Source: an uncultured Paracoccaceae bacterium (GTDB taxonomy: Bacteria > Pseudomonadota > Alphaproteobacteria > Rhodobacterales > Rhodobacteraceae). Taken from it: a stretch of 64,000 bases of DNA. Where the stretch lies: contig CALSNT010000006.1 in NCBI GenBank assembly GCA_943787785.1, forward strand, positions 1-64,000. Reading direction: 5' to 3'. Below, in pieces: positions 1 through 9,462 of the stretch. A program made the position numbers and the translations under genes. Position 1 is the stretch's first letter, and each line of letters begins with the position of its first letter. The notes under the pieces were generated by a model, which did no database searches, had not been told where the DNA came from, and was given only the letters and a program-made list of their open reading frames with translations.

Positions 1-84
1 TGCCCAGGAGAGGACTCGAACCTCCACATCCTTGCGAATACCAGCACCTGAAGCTGGCGCGTCTACCAATTCCGCCACCTGGGC
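1..84 (-). tRNA. tRNA-Leu (anticodon CAG)
   Basis: Read on the minus strand, this folds as a class II tRNA. The 7-bp acceptor stem GCCCAGG/CCTGGGC is followed by a D arm with GGAATTGGTAGACGC, an anticodon stem CCAGC/GCTGG around loop TTCAGGT (anticodon CAG), a long variable arm and a T loop TTCGAGT. The long variable arm and anticodon identify leucine. The discriminator base is position 1, so any encoded CCA lies outside the window. Confidence 0.96.
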
Positions 85-101
85 AGGTGTCGTGAAGGCC
101 G

Positions 102-130
102 CTCCTAAGCACAGCGGCTCAGGGTGTCAA
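102..130 (-). promoter_or_regulatory. Putative promoter of tRNA-Leu
   Basis: On the minus strand, a perfect TTGACA hexamer occupies 130-125. A weak -10-like TAGGAG lies at 107-102, 17 bases further on. This would start transcription roughly 10 bases before the mature tRNA 5' end at 84. Only the -35 is convincing. Confidence 0.45.
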
Positions 131-247
131 CGGGTTGAATGATGGTTTTGCAATCTGCGCCCTAGTGCGACACGAAACCATTGCAGCTTGCTGCGCCATT
201 GTCGCGTCGGTAAAGCTGAGTGGTGAAGAAAAAATGAGGATCGCGCC

Positions 248-1234
248 ATGAAGCTGGTCACAATCTATGGTGGTTCAGGGTTCCTTGGACGACACGTCGC
301 GCGTCGGATGGCGCAGGCCGGATGGCGTGTGAGGGTCGCGGTGCGTCGACCGGCTGAGGCTGGGTTCGTGCGCACCTACGGCACGGTGGGTCAGGTGGAA
401 CCTGTTCTCTGCAACATACGCGACGATGCCAGTGTTGCGGCAGCGATGTCCGGGGCCGACGCCGTGGTGAACGCTATCGGAATCCTGGCCGAGGGCGGGC
501 GCAACAGTTTCGAAGCTATTCAGCATGAAGGGCCGGCTCGGGTGTCACGCCTTGCCGCTGTCGCCGGGATTGAACGTGTGGTACACATTTCGGCCATCGG
601 TGCAGATGCGGACAGCAAGAGTGGCTATGCGCGCACCAAGGCTCTGGGCGAGGAAGCGGTACGCAGCCACGTTCAATCTGCCGTGATACTTCGTCCGTCG
701 ATAATGTTCGGATCGGGTGACTCATTCTTCAATCGGTTTGCGGGATTGACGCGGTTCGGGCCAGTACTTCCGATTGTGGGCGGCGAGACGCTGTTCCAAC
801 CTGTGTATGTGGATGACGTTGCTATGGCGGTTGCAAAATCGGTTCTGGGCCAGGTGGCAGCGGGCACTTATGAACTTGGCGGCCCCGAGGTGGACAGTCT
901 GCGTGGCTTGATGCAGCGGATGCTTGTCGTCATCCGGAGGCGGCGAATGATTGTGAACATCCCGTTCTGGGCGGCGCGGGTCATGGCGAGCTTTTTCGAG
1001 TTCTTTGGGAAGATCAGCCTTGGCCTCGCTCCGGTTCCGTTTACCCGTGATCAGGTGGAAAATCTGCAACGCGACAATGTCGTCGTCGATGGAGTGAAGA
1101 CGCTGGCCGATTTGGGCATCACGCCGGTTGCGATGGAGGCGGTACTTGAGGAATATCTCTGGCGGTTCCGCCCGTCGGGGCAATACGCCGAGATCAAGGA
1201 AAGCGCGAAGAACCTACGTGTAGGCAATTCCTAG
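248..1234 (+). CDS. NDUFA9-like NAD(P)-binding protein of the atypical SDR family
   Basis: The 328-residue protein opens with a Rossmann dinucleotide-binding motif (YGGSGFLGRHVARR, residues 7-20) and continues as an NAD-dependent epimerase/dehydratase-like fold. In alphaproteobacteria proteins of this type are annotated as complex I NDUFA9-subunit family. They bind NAD(P)H, and a structural or quinone-related role is suspected, but the reaction is not established. The ATG at 248 is preceded by AGGA at 237-240, which supports the start. The 3' end overlaps the convergent uppP gene by 21 bases. No operon partner is visible, because the upstream neighbour is tRNA-Leu on the other strand. Confidence 0.85.
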   Translation: MKLVTIYGGSGFLGRHVARRMAQAGWRVRVAVRRPAEAGFVRTYGTVGQVEPVLCNIRDDASVAAAMSGADAVVNAIGILAEGGRNSFEAIQHEGPARVSRLAAVAGIERVVHISAIGADADSKSGYARTKALGEEAVRSHVQSAVILRPSIMFGSGDSFFNRFAGLTRFGPVLPIVGGETLFQPVYVDDVAMAVAKSVLGQVAAGTYELGGPEVDSLRGLMQRMLVVIRRRRMIVNIPFWAARVMASFFEFFGKISLGLAPVPFTRDQVENLQRDNVVVDGVKTLADLGITPVAMEAVLEEYLWRFRPSGQYAEIKESAKNLRVGNS

Positions 1235-2017
1235 TAGCACAAGGCCCAGCGCGACCCTGTAAATTACGTAGGGTGTGTAGCTGATCGAGCGTAGCAGTCG
1301 CATCATCAGGGCCAACGCGAATAGCGCTGCGATAAAGGACATTCCCGCTGCGATTGCGCCGTCGCGCCAGAGGTCTGGCTGATTGCCCGATGCGGTTTCC
1401 CAAAGCAGGTAGCCACCGGAAACCAGGATTGCCGGGACAGACATCAGCATTGCCAATCGCGCAGCGTCCTCGCGTTGATAGCCCAATGCGCGGGCCGCGG
1501 AAATGGTGATGCCGGACCGCGACGTTCCCGGGACCAGCGCCAGGGCTTGGGCAATACCCATGCGGAGCGCGTCGCGGCGGTTCCAGATGTCGGTGGTTTG
1601 TGTCATCTGACCGCGCTGATCTGCCAGGTAAAGAACGAGGCCGAAGATCAACATCGTCCAGCCAATCAATGCGACCGAGCGCATTTGTGCATCCAAACCA
1701 CTGAACTTCAACAACATTCCGAAAATCACCAACGGTATTGTTGCGAGTAGCAACAAGGCACCCAAGCGCGCTCCGGGGTGTGCCATGTCGCCGCGCAGCA
1801 GCGCTGGAAGTCCGCGCAGGATCGCCGTGAAATCCTTGCGAAAATAGATCAGGACGGCACCCAAAGTGCCCACGTGGACCGCGATGTCGATGGCCTGACC
1901 CTGATCCTCCAAGCCGGTGAGTTTCGGGAGCAAGATCAGGTGACCCGATGATGAGACCGGGAGAAATTCGGTCAGACCTTGCAGGATCGCGACCAGAACG
2001 ATGTGGAAAAGTGGCAT
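1214..2017 (-). CDS. uppP: Undecaprenyl-diphosphatase
   Basis: This 267-residue multi-pass membrane protein has both hallmark motifs of the UppP/BacA family: GLTEFLPVSSSGH near residue 15-27 and PGTSRSG in the middle of the protein. Family enzymes dephosphorylate undecaprenyl pyrophosphate on the periplasmic face, recycling the lipid carrier for peptidoglycan and O-antigen synthesis, and confer bacitracin tolerance when abundant. Length is normal for the family. A GAGG sequence lies a few bases before the ATG. It is monocistronic and runs into the convergent upstream gene with a 21-base overlap. Confidence 0.96.
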   Translation of the reverse strand: MPLFHIVLVAILQGLTEFLPVSSSGHLILLPKLTGLEDQGQAIDIAVHVGTLGAVLIYFRKDFTAILRGLPALLRGDMAHPGARLGALLLLATIPLVIFGMLLKFSGLDAQMRSVALIGWTMLIFGLVLYLADQRGQMTQTTDIWNRRDALRMGIAQALALVPGTSRSGITISAARALGYQREDAARLAMLMSVPAILVSGGYLLWETASGNQPDLWRDGAIAAGMSFIAALFALALMMRLLRSISYTPYVIYRVALGLVLLGIAYT

Positions 2018-2106
2018 CGGGGCCTCGGTCGCGGCGGGGGCAGAATTGGTTTGCGGCCCAACTTAAGGATTGGTTTCTGAAAGGAAAGGCGAGATTTAGT
2101 ACCGTA

Positions 2107-2125
2107 TCGGACCTAAATCGTCCGA
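2107..2125. promoter_or_regulatory. Inverted repeat upstream of gltD
   Basis: A perfect 6-bp inverted repeat TCGGAC/GTCCGA with a 7-base spacer sits between divergent uppP and gltD. Downstream, a perfect TATAAT (2164-2169) could be a -10 box for gltD, but no good -35 hexamer lies at the right distance. The 10-mer CGTATCGGAC at its left end recurs in the ilvE-petP intergenic palindrome (16288-16297). Operator function is inference. Confidence 0.3.
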
Positions 2126-2250
2126 AATCTGCACGTCGTCGATCACAGTCGGGTGAATAAATTTATAATAGGTCATACATTCTGACTTTTCAAACCGATT
2201 GCCGATAAGTAAACAGCGGGTTCGCGGGGCAGAATATGCGAGTCGGGACT

Positions 2251-3684
2251 ATGGCTGATACTCAGATGTTGAAATTCGTTTCGGTTGATCGTGACATGCC
2301 GGAGAAGCGGATGCCGAACTTGCGGCGGACGGATTTCCGGGAGATTTATGGTGAGTACGCGGCCGAGAAAGCTGCCGAACAGGCGGGTCGGTGCAGCCAA
2401 TGCGGCGTGCCCTATTGCCAGACCCATTGTCCGCTGCACAATAACATTCCTGACTGGCTGCGCCTGACGGCTCAGGGGCGGTTGCGCGAAGCCTATGACC
2501 TGTCCCAGGCAACAAACACATTTCCGGAGATCTGCGGTCGCATTTGCCCGCAGGACCGCCTGTGCGAAGGCAACTGCGTTATTGAACAATCCGGGCACGG
2601 CACGGTCACGATCGGTTCCGTCGAGAAATACCTGACGGATACCGCTTTCGATGAAGGCTGGGTGCCCGCGATTGCACCGAAGGTCGAACGGGATGAGAGT
2701 GTCGGCATCATCGGCGCGGGCCCCGGCGGGCTGGCGGCGGCGGACATGCTGCGGCGCGCGGGCGTGCAGGTGACGGTCTATGATCGTTATGATCGGGCGG
2801 GCGGTCTGCTGACCTACGGCATCCCCGGTTTCAAACTTGAAAAAGACGTTGTTATGCGCCGGATCGCGCAGCTGGAGGCGGGCGGCGTGGCGTTTGAGCT
2901 GGACTGCAACGTGGGCGAGGATCGGTCCTTCGAAGACATCCGCGCGGCGCATTCTTCAGTTATTATTGCCACCGGCGTCTATAAATCGCGCGATTTGCCG
3001 GCCCCCGGCGTCGGGGCCGAGGGCGTGGTTCGCGCGATTGATTATCTGACCGTGTCGAACCGCAAGAGCTTTGGCGACGAGGTGCCGGAATTCGTCGATG
3101 GCTCGTTGAATGCAGGCGGCAAGCGGGTCGTGGTAATCGGTGGTGGCGACACCGCGATGGACTGTGTGCGCACCGCCGTGCGGCAAGGCGCGACCAGTGT
3201 GAAGTGTCTGTATCGCCGTGACCGGGTAAACATGCCGGGCAGCCAACGCGAGGTTCAGAACGCCGAGGAAGAAGGTGTTGAATTCGTTTGGCTGAGCGCG
3301 CCGAAGGGCTTCACTGGCGATCCGGTCGATGGGGTCATGGTGCAGAAAATGCGCCTTGGCGCGCCGGATGCCAGCGGGCGGCAGGCACCGGAACTGATCG
3401 AAGGGGCCGACTACGTCGAAGGGGCTGATCTGGTCATCAAGGCGCTGGGTTTTGAACCAGAGAACCTGCCAACTCTCTGGGGCACCGAGGGGCTGGAAGT
3501 CACCCGCTGGGGCACGGTTCTGGCCGATTTCCAAAGCCACGAGACCAGCCTGCCAGGCGTCTATGCGGTGGGTGATATCGTACGGGGTGCCAGCCTGGTC
3601 GTCTGGGCAATCCGGGACGGGCGCGAAGCGGCAGAGGCGATCCTCAATCGGCTCAACGATGCTGCACAGATGGCTGCGCAATGA
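2251..3684 (+). CDS. gltD: Glutamate synthase [NADPH] small subunit
   Basis: GltD passes electrons from NADPH through FAD and iron-sulfur clusters to the large subunit in the GOGAT reaction (glutamine + 2-oxoglutarate to two glutamates). From the ATG at 2251 the protein has 477 residues. Cluster-binding cysteines C48, C51, C56 and C60 are followed by a second cysteine group (CGRICPQDRLCEGNC). An FAD-binding GAGPGG motif and an NADPH-binding GGGDTAMD motif come later. An in-frame ATG at 2236 would add five residues and neither start has a strong ribosome binding site. The partner gltB lies downstream beyond two GFA-fold genes. Confidence 0.96.
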   Translation: MADTQMLKFVSVDRDMPEKRMPNLRRTDFREIYGEYAAEKAAEQAGRCSQCGVPYCQTHCPLHNNIPDWLRLTAQGRLREAYDLSQATNTFPEICGRICPQDRLCEGNCVIEQSGHGTVTIGSVEKYLTDTAFDEGWVPAIAPKVERDESVGIIGAGPGGLAAADMLRRAGVQVTVYDRYDRAGGLLTYGIPGFKLEKDVVMRRIAQLEAGGVAFELDCNVGEDRSFEDIRAAHSSVIIATGVYKSRDLPAPGVGAEGVVRAIDYLTVSNRKSFGDEVPEFVDGSLNAGGKRVVVIGGGDTAMDCVRTAVRQGATSVKCLYRRDRVNMPGSQREVQNAEEEGVEFVWLSAPKGFTGDPVDGVMVQKMRLGAPDASGRQAPELIEGADYVEGADLVIKALGFEPENLPTLWGTEGLEVTRWGTVLADFQSHETSLPGVYAVGDIVRGASLVVWAIRDGREAAEAILNRLNDAAQMAAQ

Positions 3685-3696
3685 GCAATGTGAACG

Positions 3697-3726
3697 TCAT
3701 ATGTCTTTCGTATGATCTACATATGA
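3697..3726. repeat. Perfect inverted repeat in the gltD-GFA gap
   Basis: TCATATGT at 3697-3704 and ACATATGA at 3719-3726 form perfect 8-bp arms around a 14-base spacer. It lies in the roughly 100-base gap after gltD and before the first GFA-fold gene. It could be an operator for the downstream genes or an mRNA hairpin. No T-run follows. Confidence 0.35.
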
Positions 3727-3787
3727 GTCTCAGGCGGTTTGGCGTGGGCAGTGAGTCAGCTATGCTGTCCTATTCGGCTGGGAACAG

Positions 3788-4216
3788 ATGACCCAGAACG
3801 CGAACGCACTTTCCGGAAGTTGCCTGTGTGGAGCCGTCGAAGTGGTGGTTGCCAGACCGGCCCCGACCCTTTGGGCCTGTCACTGCGATATGTGTCGGCG
3901 CTGGAGTGGTGGGTTGGCGCTGGGCATGGAAACGGATGCGCTGGGCGTCACGATCAGCGGGCCGGTCACGACCTATGCCTCGTCCGACATTGCCGAGCGG
4001 GGGTTTTGTAGCACCTGCGGGACGGCCCTTTGGGTGCGGGACATCAAGACCGCCGATACGGTGATTGATCTGATGCCGGGGCTTTTTGAGAATGCCTGCG
4101 GCGCCGTGCTGGACCACGAGGCCTACGCCGATCGCTGTCCGGATGGCTATGCGCTGGCGGGCACTCATGCGCGTGTATCGAAAGCTGAATATGAGCGGAG
4201 CCAACCCCATGTCTGA
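3788..4216 (+). CDS. GFA-fold zinc protein (glutathione-dependent formaldehyde-activating enzyme/CENP-V family), first copy
   Basis: The 142-residue protein has the zinc-binding cysteine pattern of the GFA/DUF636 family: CLCGAV near the start, CHCDMCRRW around residue 32-40, and CSTCGT about 80 residues in. The fold binds two zinc ions. The founding member was described as binding glutathione and formaldehyde, but most family members have no proven substrate. It is one of a tandem pair, with its stop overlapping the start of the second copy by 8 bases (ATGTCTGA). The position between gltD and gltB suggests co-expression with glutamate synthase but does not reveal a role. Confidence 0.9.
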   Translation: MTQNANALSGSCLCGAVEVVVARPAPTLWACHCDMCRRWSGGLALGMETDALGVTISGPVTTYASSDIAERGFCSTCGTALWVRDIKTADTVIDLMPGLFENACGAVLDHEAYADRCPDGYALAGTHARVSKAEYERSQPHV

Positions 4217-4652
4217 ACGTGATCTGAAGGGACATTGTCTGTGTGGCGCAGTGACCGTGGCGTTCCGGGCCAAGGACGACGCACTGGGCGCCTGTCATTG
4301 CGATACCTGCCGGCGTTGGACTGGCAGCGCCTATCTGGAAATTGACGCGGTTCCCGGCAGCCTGAGCTATGACGGCCCTGTGAAAACCTATGCCTCGTCC
4401 GACTGGGCCGAGCGCGCATTCTGCGAGGTCTGTGGGACGACGATCTGGTATCATCTGACGCTGCCAAGCCATGATGATCACTACAGTCTGGCGGCGGGTC
4501 TGGTGGACAATGCCGGCGGCCTGACGATGACCAAAGAAATTTACATCGATCGGAAGCCCGAAGGCTGGGCCTTCGCCGGGGATCACCCGCGCGAGACCAA
4601 GGCGGATGTGGAAGCGAAGTTTGCGACGTTTATGGAGAAGGTTCAGGAATGA
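4209..4652 (+). CDS. GFA-fold zinc protein, second copy
   Basis: This is a paralogue of the preceding gene, 147 residues long, with the same CLCGAV, CHCDTCRRW and CEVCGT zinc-binding clusters. The chosen ATG at 4209 has GGAG 8 bases upstream (4197-4200) and gives the family-typical N-terminus. A more upstream ATG in frame would only add residues translated from the body of the first copy. The gene overlaps its upstream copy by 8 bases and gltB by 4 bases (ATGA), so the three are probably translationally coupled. Substrate is unknown. Confidence 0.9.
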   Translation: MSERDLKGHCLCGAVTVAFRAKDDALGACHCDTCRRWTGSAYLEIDAVPGSLSYDGPVKTYASSDWAERAFCEVCGTTIWYHLTLPSHDDHYSLAAGLVDNAGGLTMTKEIYIDRKPEGWAFAGDHPRETKADVEAKFATFMEKVQE

Positions 4653-7600
4653 CCAAGTTTCATACAGATTGGGCCGCCCATGAAGAGACCAGGCGTAAGT
4701 TCATGGCGGAGCGGTCTCTGTACCGGGCTGAGGATGAGCATTCCTCCTGCGGCGTGGGTCTGGTGGTGTCGGTTGACGGCAGCAAGTCGCGCAAGGTCGT
4801 GGAACACGGCATCGACGCGCTGAAAGCGGTCTGGCATCGCGGTGCCGTCGATGCGGATGGTAAGACCGGGGACGGAGCCGGGATTCACGTCCAGATTCCG
4901 GTGAAGTTCTTCTACGATCAGGTCAAGCGCACGGGGCACGAACCGCGCGTTGATGAGTTGATCGCAGTGGGTCAGGTTTTTTTGCCGCGCACGGATTTTG
5001 GCGCTCAGGAAACCTGCCGGACCATCGTGGAAACTGAAGTTCTGCGCATGGGGTATTACATCTATGGCTGGCGGCATGTGCCGGTGGATGTATCCTGTCT
5101 GGGAGACAAGGCCAACGCAACACGGCCCGAGATTGAACAGATTCTGATTTCGAACGCCAAGGGCGTCGATGAGGAGACGTTCGAGCGGGAATTATATGTG
5201 ATCCGCCGCCGTATCGAGAAGGCCGCTGCCGCCGCACAGGTGCCTCAGCTATACATCTGTTCGCTGTCGTGCCGCTCGATCATTTACAAGGGCATGATGC
5301 TGGCCGAGCAGGTGGCAGAATTCTACCCCGACCTGATGGATGAGCGCTACGAGAGTGCGTTTGCAATTTATCACCAGCGGTATTCCACAAACACCTTCCC
5401 GCAGTGGTGGCTGGCGCAGCCATTTCGGATGTTGGCCCATAACGGGGAAATCAACACGCTTCGGGGTAACCTCAACTGGATGAAAAGCCACGAAATTCGG
5501 ATGGCGTCCTCTGCATTCGGCGACATGGCCGAGGATATCAAACCGATCGTGGCAAACGGATCCAGCGACTCGGCGGCGCTGGACGCTGTATTCGAAGTGT
5601 TGGTGCGAGCCGGGCGTTCAGCGCCGATGGCCAAGACGATGCTGGTGCCGGAAAGCTGGTCGAAACAAGCCGTGGACCTGCCAGAGCCGTGGCGCGACAT
5701 GTATTCCTATTGTAACTCGGTCATGGAGCCGTGGGACGGGCCCGCTGCGCTGGCGATGACCGATGGGCGCTGGGTTTGCGCGGGGCTGGACCGGAACGGG
5801 CTGCGCCCGATGCGCTATGTGCTGACCGGCGACGGGCTGCTGATTGCCGGGTCCGAAACCGGGATGGTGCCGGTTGACGAATCTCAGGTGGTCGAAAAGG
5901 GTGCTTTGGGACCGGGGCAGATGATCGGTGTCCATATGGGCAAGGGCGCGCTGTTTCACGACGCGGAGTTAAAGGACGCGATGGCCGCCGGACTTCCGTT
6001 CAGCGACTGGGTCGGGCGGATCAATGAATTGGACCGGATGCTGAGTGGTGTCACTGAGACGCCGCTGTTCAGCGGCGCGGAATTGCGCAAGCGGCAGATC
6101 GCGGCGGGATATTCGCTTGAGGAGTTGGAGCAGATTCTGGCTCCGATGGCCGAGGACGGCAAGGAAACGCTGGCATCCATGGGGGACGATACGCCCTCGG
6201 CGGTGCTGTCGACCAAGTACCGCCCGTTGAGCCATTTCTTCCGGCAGAACTTTTCTCAGGTGACGAATCCGCCGATTGATTCATTGCGCGAATACCGGGT
6301 GATGAGCCTGAAGACCCGGTTCGGCAACCTCAAAAACGTGCTGGATGAAGACAGTAGCCAGACCGAGATTCTGGTGTTGGACAGCCCGTTCGTGGGCAAT
6401 TCGCAATTCGACAAACTGGTCGAGGCGTTTGATGCGCCTGCGACAACCATCGACTGTACCTTTGATGCCGATGACGGGCCGGGCGCGCTGAACGCGGCGT
6501 TACAGCGGGTGCGGTCTGAGGCGGAAGACGCGGTGCGCTCGGGCGCGGGTCATCTGGTGCTGACCGATCAGGATCAGGGTGAGGCCCGAGTGGCGATGCC
6601 GATGATCCTGGCGACGAGCGCGGTGCATAGCTGGCTGACGCGCAAGGGATTGCGGACGTTCTGTTCGCTGAACGTGCGCTCGGCTGAGTGCATCGACCCG
6701 CATTATTTCGCAGTCCTGATCGGCTGCGGTGCGACTGTCGTGAACCCCTATCTGGCCGAAGATTCGATTGCGGATCGGATTGATCGCGGTCTGATTGATG
6801 GCTCGCTGACCGAGGCAATGGCGCGGTATCGCGCTGCCATCGACCAGGGTTTGCTAAAGATTATCGCCAAAATGGGGATCAGCGTGATCTCGTCTTACCG
6901 GGGTGGTTTGAATTTCGAGGCGGTGGGGCTGTCGCGCGCCATGGTGGCGGAATATTTTCCCGGTATGGCCAGTCGGATTTCCGGGATTGGCGTGTCCGGT
7001 ATCCAGCGCAAAGTGGCCGAAGTGCATGGCCTCGGCTGGCGCGGCGGGGCGGACATTCTGCCGATTGGCGGCTTCTACAAAGCGCGCAAATCGGGTGAGA
7101 CTCATGCTTGGGAAGCGACTGCGATGCACATGCTGCAGGCGGCCTGTACGCGCAGCAGTTTTGAAATCTGGAAGCAGTATTCGGCCAAGATGCGCAGCGC
7201 GCCGCCGATCCATTTGCGGGATCTGATGGATTTCAAGCCGTTGGGCAAGCCGCTGCCGATCGAGGAAGTGGAAAGCATCACCAGCATCCGCAAGCGGTTC
7301 GTCACACCAGGGATGTCGCTGGGAGCTCTGAGTCCCGAGGCGCATAAGACCCTGAACGTCGCAATGAACCGGATCGGCGCAAAGTCGGATTCCGGCGAGG
7401 GTGGCGAGGACCCGGCGCATTTCACGCCGGAGCCAAACGGGGACAATCCTTCTGCGAAGATCAAGCAGGTCGCCAGTGGCCGGTTTGGCGTTACAGCGGA
7501 GTATCTGAACCATTGCGAAGAGCTGGAGATCAAGGTCGCCCAAGGGGCCAAGCCCGGTGAGGGTGGACAGCTTCCGGGGATGAAAGTGACCGAGTTGATC

Positions 7601-9187
7601 GCGCGGCTTCGGCATTCGACGCCCGGCGTGATGCTGATCTCCCCTCCTCCGCACCACGATATCTATTCGATCGAGGATCTCGCACAGCTGATCTATGACC
7701 TCAAACAGATCAATCCGCGCGCCAAGGTGACGGTCAAGCTGGTTGCGGCCAGCGGGGTCGGGACCATTGCTGCCGGGGTGGCGAAGGCCAAGGCGGATGT
7801 GATCCTGATTTCGGGCCATAATGGTGGCACCGGGGCGTCTCCGGCGACCAGTATCAAATTCGCCGGTCTGCCATGGGAGATGGGCCTGACCGAGGCGCAC
7901 CAGGTTCTGGCGATGAACAAGCTGCGCGACCGGATCACCCTTCGCACAGACGGTGGATTGCGCACCGGGCGCGATATCGTCATGGCGGCGATGATGGGGG
8001 CCGAGGAATATGGCATCGGCACCGCTGCACTGATCGCGATGGGCTGCATCATGGTACGTCAGTGCCAGTCGAACACCTGTCCTGTCGGCGTTTGCACACA
8101 GGATCCGGCCCTGCGTGAGAAGTTCACAGGTACGGCGGACAAGGTGGTCAACCTGATCGGGTTCTACGCGCAGGAAGTGCGCGAAATTCTGGCGGAACTT
8201 GGCGCGCGGTCTCTGGACGAGGTGATCGGGCGCGCCGATCTGCTCAGCCAGGTGTCTCGTGGCTCGGCGCATCTGGATGATTTAGACCTTAACCCATTGC
8301 TGGTGACCGTCGATGGCTCGGACCGGATCGTCTATGACCGTGAAAAGAAACGTAACAAAGTTCTGCCGACGCTGGACAGGGAGATCGTCGCCGATGCGCG
8401 CCGGTTCCTGGAGGACGGCGAGAAGATGCAACTGAGCTATGCTGTGCGAAACACCCACCGAACCATTGGCGCGCGAGTTTCCAGCCATATCGTGCAGCGG
8501 TTCGGGATGAACAATTCCCTGCAGCCGGATCACCTGACGGTGAAGCTGACAGGCAGTGCCGGGCAATCTCTGGGGGCGTTCGCGGCTCCGGGATTGAAGC
8601 TGGAGGTTTCGGGTGACGCCAACGATTACGTCGGCAAGGGGCTAAGTGGCGGCACGATTGTGGTGCGTCCGCCGATGGCGTCCCCGCTGGTTGCGGCTGA
8701 CAACACGATCATTGGCAATACGGTGCTTTACGGGGCGACGGCGGGATATCTGTTTGCCGCCGGTCGCGCGGGAGAGCGATTTGCAGTGCGTAACTCTGGG
8801 GCGACGACAGTGATTGAAGGCTGTGGTTCCAACGGATGCGAATATATGACTGGTGGGGTGGCTGTGATCCTGGGGTCCATCGGTGCGAACTTCGGGGCCG
8901 GGATGACCGGCGGGATGGCGTATTTGTATGACCCCGATGGTCAGGCGCAGGCGATGTTCAACATGGAGACCCTAGTGACCTGCCCGGTCAGCGAAGATCA
9001 CTGGGCCGCTGAGCTGGAAGAGCTGATCGAGCGGCATCTGGAGGAGACCGGCAGTCGTAGAGCTGCCGAGATTCTGCAGCACTGGGGCGAAACGCGCGGC
9101 CATTTCGTACAGGTTTGCCCGAAAGAGATGCTGGCGCATCTGCCGCATCCGCTGGGGAATGAGGCGGTGGCGGTACCGGCGGAATAG
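4649..9187 (+). CDS. gltB: Glutamate synthase [NADPH] large subunit
   Basis: GltB hydrolyses glutamine at its N-terminal amidotransferase domain and channels ammonia to the FMN-containing synthase domain, where 2-oxoglutarate becomes glutamate. The 1512-residue length is normal. The N-terminal nucleophile is expected to be Cys34, after removal of a propeptide of about 33 residues (SSCGVG). The 3Fe-4S cluster cysteines fit C1133, C1139 and C1144. The C-terminal region is the Gly-rich beta-helix (GXXGXXXG repeats). It starts at an ATGA overlap with the second GFA-fold gene, completing a gltD-gfa-gfa-gltB run. Confidence 0.97.
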   Translation: MTKFHTDWAAHEETRRKFMAERSLYRAEDEHSSCGVGLVVSVDGSKSRKVVEHGIDALKAVWHRGAVDADGKTGDGAGIHVQIPVKFFYDQVKRTGHEPRVDELIAVGQVFLPRTDFGAQETCRTIVETEVLRMGYYIYGWRHVPVDVSCLGDKANATRPEIEQILISNAKGVDEETFERELYVIRRRIEKAAAAAQVPQLYICSLSCRSIIYKGMMLAEQVAEFYPDLMDERYESAFAIYHQRYSTNTFPQWWLAQPFRMLAHNGEINTLRGNLNWMKSHEIRMASSAFGDMAEDIKPIVANGSSDSAALDAVFEVLVRAGRSAPMAKTMLVPESWSKQAVDLPEPWRDMYSYCNSVMEPWDGPAALAMTDGRWVCAGLDRNGLRPMRYVLTGDGLLIAGSETGMVPVDESQVVEKGALGPGQMIGVHMGKGALFHDAELKDAMAAGLPFSDWVGRINELDRMLSGVTETPLFSGAELRKRQIAAGYSLEELEQILAPMAEDGKETLASMGDDTPSAVLSTKYRPLSHFFRQNFSQVTNPPIDSLREYRVMSLKTRFGNLKNVLDEDSSQTEILVLDSPFVGNSQFDKLVEAFDAPATTIDCTFDADDGPGALNAALQRVRSEAEDAVRSGAGHLVLTDQDQGEARVAMPMILATSAVHSWLTRKGLRTFCSLNVRSAECIDPHYFAVLIGCGATVVNPYLAEDSIADRIDRGLIDGSLTEAMARYRAAIDQGLLKIIAKMGISVISSYRGGLNFEAVGLSRAMVAEYFPGMASRISGIGVSGIQRKVAEVHGLGWRGGADILPIGGFYKARKSGETHAWEATAMHMLQAACTRSSFEIWKQYSAKMRSAPPIHLRDLMDFKPLGKPLPIEEVESITSIRKRFVTPGMSLGALSPEAHKTLNVAMNRIGAKSDSGEGGEDPAHFTPEPNGDNPSAKIKQVASGRFGVTAEYLNHCEELEIKVAQGAKPGEGGQLPGMKVTELIARLRHSTPGVMLISPPPHHDIYSIEDLAQLIYDLKQINPRAKVTVKLVAASGVGTIAAGVAKAKADVILISGHNGGTGASPATSIKFAGLPWEMGLTEAHQVLAMNKLRDRITLRTDGGLRTGRDIVMAAMMGAEEYGIGTAALIAMGCIMVRQCQSNTCPVGVCTQDPALREKFTGTADKVVNLIGFYAQEVREILAELGARSLDEVIGRADLLSQVSRGSAHLDDLDLNPLLVTVDGSDRIVYDREKKRNKVLPTLDREIVADARRFLEDGEKMQLSYAVRNTHRTIGARVSSHIVQRFGMNNSLQPDHLTVKLTGSAGQSLGAFAAPGLKLEVSGDANDYVGKGLSGGTIVVRPPMASPLVAADNTIIGNTVLYGATAGYLFAAGRAGERFAVRNSGATTVIEGCGSNGCEYMTGGVAVILGSIGANFGAGMTGGMAYLYDPDGQAQAMFNMETLVTCPVSEDHWAAELEELIERHLEETGSRRAAEILQHWGETRGHFVQVCPKEMLAHLPHPLGNEAVAVPAE

Positions 9188-9462
9188 GGGGCTGGCACGT
9201 TCAGAAGTTGTCATCCACCGATTTGCGCAAGCCGGGCGAGCGCCGGAGCAGGGGGCTGGAGCTTCAACCGTGAATGAAGGCAATTTATCGTGCCGCTTTG
9301 TCTCTTACTTCAAAACGGTGTGCATGGCTACCAAAGCGCCAGACCGCGGGATGATCCGGCGCTCGCGTGGCGGCTTCGCCTTGATTCCGGGCTGTGATCC
9401 GAGCTTTGCATGCATTCCATTTATGTTTCTCACGACCCGCAACCTGCTGTAGACTGCCCCAC
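9188..9462. other. Non-coding gap between gltB and mtgA
   Basis: This 275-base stretch follows the gltB stop. I found no convincing gene, terminator hairpin with T-run, or promoter. The short direct repeat GGGGGCTGG occurs near 9187 and near 9250. Open frames here lack family-like sequence or a ribosome binding site. Confidence 0.5.

Noticed and set aside
2141-2169. Strong sigma-70 promoter before gltD
   Set aside because: The TATAAT at 2164-2169 is perfect, but no TTGACA-like hexamer lies 16-18 bases upstream. It is mentioned only as weak evidence.
6854-8272. A 472-codon minus-strand frame
   Set aside because: It is antisense to the middle of gltB, lacks family-like residues and has no ribosome binding site.
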